DNA of 64,000 bases from Gnetum montanum (taxonomy: Eukaryota; Streptophyta; Gnetopsida; Gnetales; Gnetaceae). Below the pieces are notes generated by a model. That model had not been told where the DNA came from, did not search any database, and was given only the letters and a program-made list of their open reading frames with translations. The stretch lies in NCBI GenBank assembly GCA_015680685.1, contig MNCI01022074.1:668322-732321 (forward strand), given 5' to 3'. A program made the translations under genes and the position numbers. This document shows, one piece after another, positions 58,450-64,000 of the stretch (positions are counted from its first letter, which is position 1; each line of letters starts with the position of its first letter).

Positions 58450-59160
58450 CATTTGTTTGGCTATATCTTTGGCTACCTTGGTTGTTTCTGCTATGATGTT
58501 GCTATTATCACTATTTTCATTGACTATTTCTAGCTATTGACTGTTATGAGATGGTTTATTATACTTTATTTGTTTTATTGCTACTTTATTTGCGTGACTA
58601 TGGCTATGAGCTATGGACATTTTCTTATAATTATTTTTTAGCTTTGTTAACACTTTCTAGCATGTTTAGTTTTATGCACTTTATATTTTTTTTATAGATT
58701 ATTCATGTCATGAGGATACATTGATGAAATATAAAGATGTAAGGCAAGGTTTTTGTAACATGCAACAATGCGAAGTAATTAAGTAAACAAAATGTGTACT
58801 AAGGTACAATGGTTGCAATGGAACTAAGGCATAGAAAGGTTACATGTGTGTTGCCAATTTAAGGCCTCGATAGGCCACTAGTTTAGGGCCTTGACACACC
58901 ATGGTTTGCTAGTTTTAGACCTTAGTGGGCCATGGCAAAATATTTTTATAAGTTTTTTTTGTTTTTTAAAATTTTTATGGATTTTATGTTTAAAAATTCT
59001 TATGATGTTTTTCATGTTTTTCTAAAAAAAAGTGTAAAAAGACAAAGTATAAGTAATAAGAAGTTATATACTATGTGAAAAATAAAGTTAAAACAAGGCA
59101 AAATATGATTAAGTAAAATGATAACTACAAACATAGGCCTAAACTAGGCTTAAAAATAAA
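58450..59160. other. Interval without recognisable gene
   Basis: AT-rich. A short repeated word (GGGCCTTGACACACCATGG and ACCTTAGTGGGCCATGG) lies at about 58860-58940. No coding trace. Confidence 0.5.
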
Positions 59161-60300
59161 AGTATGAAGCCACGAGGTTGTTGTCACAAGGGTGAGTGAG
59201 AAGGAAATGTACTTAGTCATGCAGTTGTTTCCTAATCTTAGAAAGATTAGGAAAAGTATAAGGTCTACATTGCATGATCTTGTATTCCCCATTTTTCTTG
59301 CTTATCACATTGAAAGAAAGTTCTTCCCATAGGATATCTATGGTCTTTTTGTTCTCGATTTTAGCATGGTCTACTCCCTCAAGGTCTTTTACTTTGGTTG
59401 TGATAGTGGGAGTTTCTTCCTAAAACTCCACTTTAAACCCTTTCTCTATGTTCACATCATTGACCAATAAGGGAATACCACTATCACCATGAATAATGAT
59501 CTCACCTCCTTTGTAAGGGAGATGAATTTCTTGGTGGATGGGTAAGGAAACAGCTTGCAATTAAGCTAGCCAAGGCCTCCCTAGGATGAGGTTAAATCCT
59601 GGTGCCTTTTCCATTGCCAAGAAGTCGGCTATTGTGGGGAGTTGCTCCCATGCTACAAAGTCCAAGGAGATTGAGCCTTTGCTTGCAACCCATGATTCAT
59701 TAAAGGATTTGAGAGTATATGTTGAAGTATTTTGCATATGCTCTACTAGGCCTAACCATTCAAAAATGCTATAATGTATAACATTGGTGGGCACCCTGTT
59801 GTCAACATGTACCTTGTGAACCTTATATTGTCCAATCCTTATAGTTATGAAAAGAGGGGCCTTTGTTGTCTCTCCATCATGGGGAGTGGTTTTAACATCA
59901 CTATCATGAAACACTAGTGTTTTTTACTTCATTTCTTTCCTAGGTGAAGATGGTACCATCACAAAGTGAATGGACTTTTCATTGGCAAGGATGTCCTTGC
60001 TAATAAGAATTAAAGTCAACATTTTTAGTAGGGCCTCACAATGAGTAGTAGAAGTCATTACCAAGACATATAGGCTTAAAGAGATATTCTTTTGTTTCTA
60101 AGATTGTTTCACTTGTTCCATGACATTGAGGAGGTCTTTATCATTGGCTGTTGGTTTCTCATTCTTGTTGATTTTTACTTCGTCCATGCACCATAGGATG
60201 CGAACTTCATGTTTTACTTGTTGTGGTTTGGCCTCTTTCCCTTTCCCATATGATTTTGGGTCCTCACTTTACTAACTAGTTGAAGTAGATTAAGAATTAG
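59160..60300 (-). pseudogene. Protease region of Tat-type element 6
   Basis: The frame at 59914-59561 reads PLFITIRIGQYKVHKVHVDN (active-site Asp kept; the usual DNGS is DNRV), then IFEWLGLVEHMQN, LKSFNESWVASKGSISLDFV and FNLILGRPWLA. This is the protease of the Tat lineage (VLVDNGSS...NxILGRPWLN). After it the frame decays through a segment to 59160 and RT is not reached. Confidence 0.85.
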
Positions 60301-62011
60301 ATCTCATGGGGATGGATGAGATAGGAGTAGGCTTCGATGGGTCCACCTCCTTTCATGCCTTGGCCTACTTGTTGTCTTTGGCTTTAGGCTTTAGCGTAGA
60401 CTTCCTATGTTGCTTAGTTGCTGACTTCTTGTCATTGGTTTGTGAAGAAGTCATTGTGTTAGCCACCATGAAAGGATATTTTTCAGTTATACTTGTAGGT
60501 ATGATTGTAGCAGGAGAGGACACTCTAATTATGAAGGGTTCTCTGGGAGACATTGGTTATGATATCTTTGCAACAAAAGGGGTCCTCAAACAAGATGAAG
60601 TTGAAGGGCTCCTTTCATTGCAAGGAGGTACCTAGATCACAAACAGCTTCCATGTAGGTCTTGGATTGTTGTTTATGTTGAATGCAGCTATGGTGTAAGG
60701 GTTTTTGTTTGCATTCAACAGGTCTTTGTAGACTTGCATTGACTAGTTTTATGGCCTAATTGGGTCGGAGGTGTCAAGCACTAGCTTTTCATCATCTATC
60801 ATCTTTTATAGGTTAGGCTTTAAGGCTAGGTAGAAGTTGGTAACATGACTTGGCAGCTAATGATAATGGTAGAAATGGTCAAGTTGAAATATTTAGGTAT
60901 AAGTGGGTCATCCTTGGTTACAAGAGTGCGATCCTTTGCAATTTCACATAATCAATCATGCCTCTTATGGGTATTCTCATTCATCTGCTTATATTGGATT
61001 TGACCACTCTTAAGTAATTGGTTAAGGAGTTTGGACGGTTTTAGGGGCAATTTAGTATACCTTAACCAATCCTTCCTTTCAAATTTAGGCCTTGCATTAT
61101 TTGATGTAGATGTCCCTAATGTTAATGGTTGATTGGTTGTGGTAGGGACCTTGGGTCAACTTATTTTAGGTCCCTATGTGATTTTATTATGTTTGGCCAT
61201 AGTGGCCATGGCTACATGGTTTTACCTTCTCATATCCTTATCCTTCTATGGGTGTTGATTTTTATACGACACATAGGTGAGGTTGTGGCTAGCCTTAGTA
61301 GCATCTTCTATGTTCTTGGTCTATGAGGAGGCTTGACAAAGTAATCGCAGGTCTACGTAATAGAGTTTGGACTTGATGAAGTCATTGAACATCCCCTTGA
61401 AGATGACCAGAAGGTGGATTTTGGCTATGGGTTCAAGAATCTCATTTAGTAGAGCATTCCACCCTTACATGAACTTCTAAATAGGCTCAAGAAGTGCTTG
61501 TTTGATTTTTATTAGTTGGTCCAAGGTGGTATTTGGTTTCAAGTTGTACTTGAAATGGTTCACAAATTGTGAAATCAAGCCTTCAAGTGAGGATATAGAC
61601 CCACAGGACAACCTACAGTACCAGTCTAAGGCCTTCCCAGTAAGAGACATAGGGAAAATTCTCATTATGGTATGAGGCCAAGCCTCTAGAAATAGGCACT
61701 TAGAGTGGAAGATGATGAGGTGAGCATTGGGATCACCTTGACCATTGTACTTGGTAAATTAGGATATGGAAATGCCTAGGGGAAGAGTTATGTGTGGGAT
61801 AATAAGATTAATAGGATCATCCTGATAAAACTCCATTATCTTAACTATCTAGGTAGTTTAAGTTTTAAAATTATGTAACTCTTCTATAAGGTCTTGGATC
61901 ATTTGAAAGCCCTAATCCAAGCCTTGAGGCATTCCAATTGGTTGTAGGGTTTGAATGAATGGTTGTGGAGTGAGTTGAAATGCCTATGGCCTCATGATAG
62001 GCTATGGAAAG
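60300..62011 (-). pseudogene. Gag of Tat-type element 6
   Basis: At 61665-61477 the - strand reads RIFPMSLTGKALDWYCRL, GSISSLEGLISQFVNHF and LDQLIKIKQ, the core of the gag domain in Tat elements. Near 61060-60960 YTKLPLKPSKLLNQLLKSG fits the conserved linker preceding the zinc knuckle. The N-terminal side is cut at 62011 by element E. Stops are frequent. Confidence 0.85.
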
Positions 62012-62944
62012 TGATGAGCAATGAGGTACCCCTACACCCAACCATACAAATAATGAAACATTCATATGTGACTTGGTTGAATTCCATGAACTTTATTGTT
62101 TCGAGTGCACTAGCTCTTGAGGAAGTGAATCTAGCCTTAAGGTCAATCATTTCCCTCCCAATTACATTTGTGATGCACGTTGGTATGGTTAAGTGTAACT
62201 GAGGCATTTGATTTTTATCATTTTGTATTTTATATTGTGGGTGCTTAAAATTTAGATAAAAAAGGATTTTAATTAACTAATCTAAATGACTAATTAACTA
62301 ATCCTAACATAAGCATCCATTCCCACTTTCCATACATGTCCTAAACCCACATATCCATTGTTAGGTGACCAAACGCTATGCTATTGGACATACCAAGTAA
62401 TAATGTTGCTAGGATTACCAAGTGAATACGTGTTATGCTCGAAGCGGTCGTACTTATGTATTTAATTTATCTAGCTTAATAATTCTCATTAACTCAATTG
62501 TTGGGAAATAATTGTAAAATAAATGAAAATAATTAACAAATAATTGAAAACATTGAATGCATAAATAAGACAACTAATCTATCCAAAGTGCTGCAAGGTT
62601 TATTAGAAATCTTGTCTTTATTTCCACACACACTGTCATGCTCAAGTACAACAATGCTCAAATAAATATCTATACACTTAATGACTGCTACTATGGGCAC
62701 TCAGGGAAAAATTCTAACTTTGGAATGGAAAAAATGTAAGAACTTCACTACAATTGAAATCTGGACTCCCTATAAATGTAGCTGGTAGGTGCCTATTTAT
62801 AGGTGATGGATGGACACCATGTCGAAGAGGCATCGTTGACGTAGGTTGAAATGCATCAACAGGCCTCGTAGATGAGGGCTTGTCAATGTGGTTGGCTGCA
62901 TCGACAAGGCCTCATCAACATAGCTAACCAACGATGCCTCATCA
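62012..62944 (-). mobile_element. Element E 3' LTR
   Basis: The + strand edges are TGATGAGCAATGAGG and GCCTCATCA (933 bp). TATAAATA lies on the - strand at 62794-62801. Upstream of it are CGTCAACG, GTTGATG, CATCGACAAGG and CATCTACG-like motifs, a third motif set of the same general kind as in elements 1 and F. Confidence 0.92.
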
Positions 62945-62957
62945 TACCCTCACGACT
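62945..62957 (-). promoter_or_regulatory. Element E polypurine tract
   Basis: The - strand reads AGTCGTGAGGGTA next to the LTR start; compare AGTCATGGGGGTA in elements F and 2. Confidence 0.83.
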
Positions 62958-63119
62958 AAATGAAAACCCATCCTCAAGTCCTTTTATAATATTGAGAAGG
63001 TATGGGATTATTGATTGACTTTTCTTTCAACAAAACAAACTTGACTAACTTGATAAAAAATGGAGTGCCTGGGTGTACGGATCAACATATTACAAAAATG
63101 GTGGTTTCCAGGACACAAA

Positions 63120-64000
63120 ATTGAACACCATGACACAACTCATTAAAAATTGGACAACACATTCCTTGATGATGTGACACTTGTTGGAGAAGATCAAATG
63201 GTCCTAGGCAGTGGTGGTTGCTAAGGCTCCGGAGGGCCTTCATCAGCTTTAGGCACTGGTGGTGGTTGAGGCTATGGTTATCCTATTGCTACTACAACTT
63301 CAAGTGGGAGGCAGAAAGCATCCAACAGTGCTTTCATTTTCTCCTCTTTACTCCTAGGATCATGCATCTTCCACATAGCTTTCCCAATGTGGGTTGGAAT
63401 GGGCACATTCCAAGGACATAGGATCACTAGAAACAACTCCTTGAAGTTCACAAACTAGGTAGTGAACTATTTGTATTAAATATTAAATGCTTGCACTATG
63501 TTCTTTAGCTCTTGGTAGTCATTCATCCATATGGCTAGGTCCTTGGTGATGGATCATTATTCTGTAAATTGTCCTTTGAGGATTTTGAGTTTAGTGTTAG
63601 TAGTCTTAAGCTTTTTCTTGGTGTCTTTGTGGTGTTCGAACTTGGCCTTGTATAGAAAATATGAGCTAGCCACCTGCTTCTCTAATTCTAACTATGGTCA
63701 TCTAGATATCAACATTGCCAAGCTTGCATAACAAAGATTGGTCAACTCCATATATTTTGTCATTTCTTCGATCTACAACTCCTTCGAGTAGATCTCCACT
63801 TTGTTGTAGGCATCAATCCCATCAAGGATGGGCTTCCACATATCTCTTCCTTGCTAGAGTTGCTAGAGCGCTTCATTCACTTTAGCCTTCATCACTTGGA
63901 TTTCTTTTTCATCAATTTCTTTCTGCAAGATAACCTAGTCCTTGTAGTGATTTTTCACCCTCTCAAACTTGAGAGCTTTGTTCTTCTAAGCGATGATTTC
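63120..64000 (-). pseudogene. 3' ORF of element E, C-terminal half
   Basis: It aligns with 6880-7760 of element 1. From 64000 leftwards: a Lys/Glu-rich likely coiled coil (EKQVASSYFLYKAKFE, MNDYQELKN), then CPWNVPIPTHIGKAMW near 63415-63365, SKEEKMKALLDAFCLP and a proline-rich end. Point stops are present. Confidence 0.82.

Larger units (their letters stand above)
62012..64000 (-). mobile_element. Element E: Athila-like element, 3' end only
   Basis: It comprises a 3' LTR (62012-62944), a polypurine tract and the C-terminal half of the 3' ORF; the rest lies to the right of the window. The left target copy would be GAAAG (62007-62011), untestable here. Confidence 0.9.

Overview
This is a stretch of a large, repeat-filled seed-plant nuclear genome. 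The evidence is a low GC content, nested plant-type LTR retrotransposons (Athila-like, chromovirus and Tat lineages), a tRNA-derived SINE, and no intact host gene. Two isolated N characters show that it comes from a draft assembly. Nearly every coding trace is broken by stop codons. Many of these stops sit where relatives have Gln, Arg or Trp, as expected from C-to-T decay of methylated DNA. I cannot name the species.

Layout. Positions 1-1210 are the 3' end and 3' LTR of an Athila-like element (F, + strand) that starts outside the window. Positions 2386-40305 are one old Reina-like chromovirus (element 4, + strand), split by two large insertions. The first is element 3 (2699-24525, - strand, target duplication ATAGA), which sits inside the 5' LTR of element 4. 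Element 3 has proper LTRs, an initiator-Met primer site and a polypurine tract, but no gag or pol. It carries a CCR4-type deadenylase pseudogene and a tandem array of about 340-bp units. Element 1 (5787-19128, - strand, Athila-like) is inserted in that array. The second insertion into element 4 is element 2 (26819-36423, - strand, Athila-like, target duplication CCTAT), between the protease and reverse transcriptase regions. Element 2 itself contains a solo LTR (33990-34783, target duplication CCTTT). Putting the target duplications back together restores each host sequence, so the order of insertion can be read directly.

To the right lies element 5 (about 42060-50033, - strand, Tekay-like chromovirus), with a tRNA-derived SINE in one LTR. 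Next are fragments of a Tat-lineage element (element 6, - strand: integrase end at 52850-53300, gag and protease at 59160-62011). Between these fragments is an unrecognised + strand gene-like region, 53640-58440, itself interrupted by a solo LTR (56884-57647, target duplication AAGGT). The window ends in the 3' LTR and 3' ORF of another Athila-like element (E, 62012-64000, - strand).

The most unusual signals are two. First, a host-derived CCR4-like coding region lies inside a gag/pol-less LTR element, in the element's own orientation. Second, the Athila-like elements have what looks like a second transcription unit behind pol. It consists of an internal TATA box preceded by the same short motifs found in the U3 of that element's own LTR, then a leader with a candidate intron ending at YAG next to ATG, then a long ORF with a conserved globular domain, a coiled coil and a conserved C-terminal motif.
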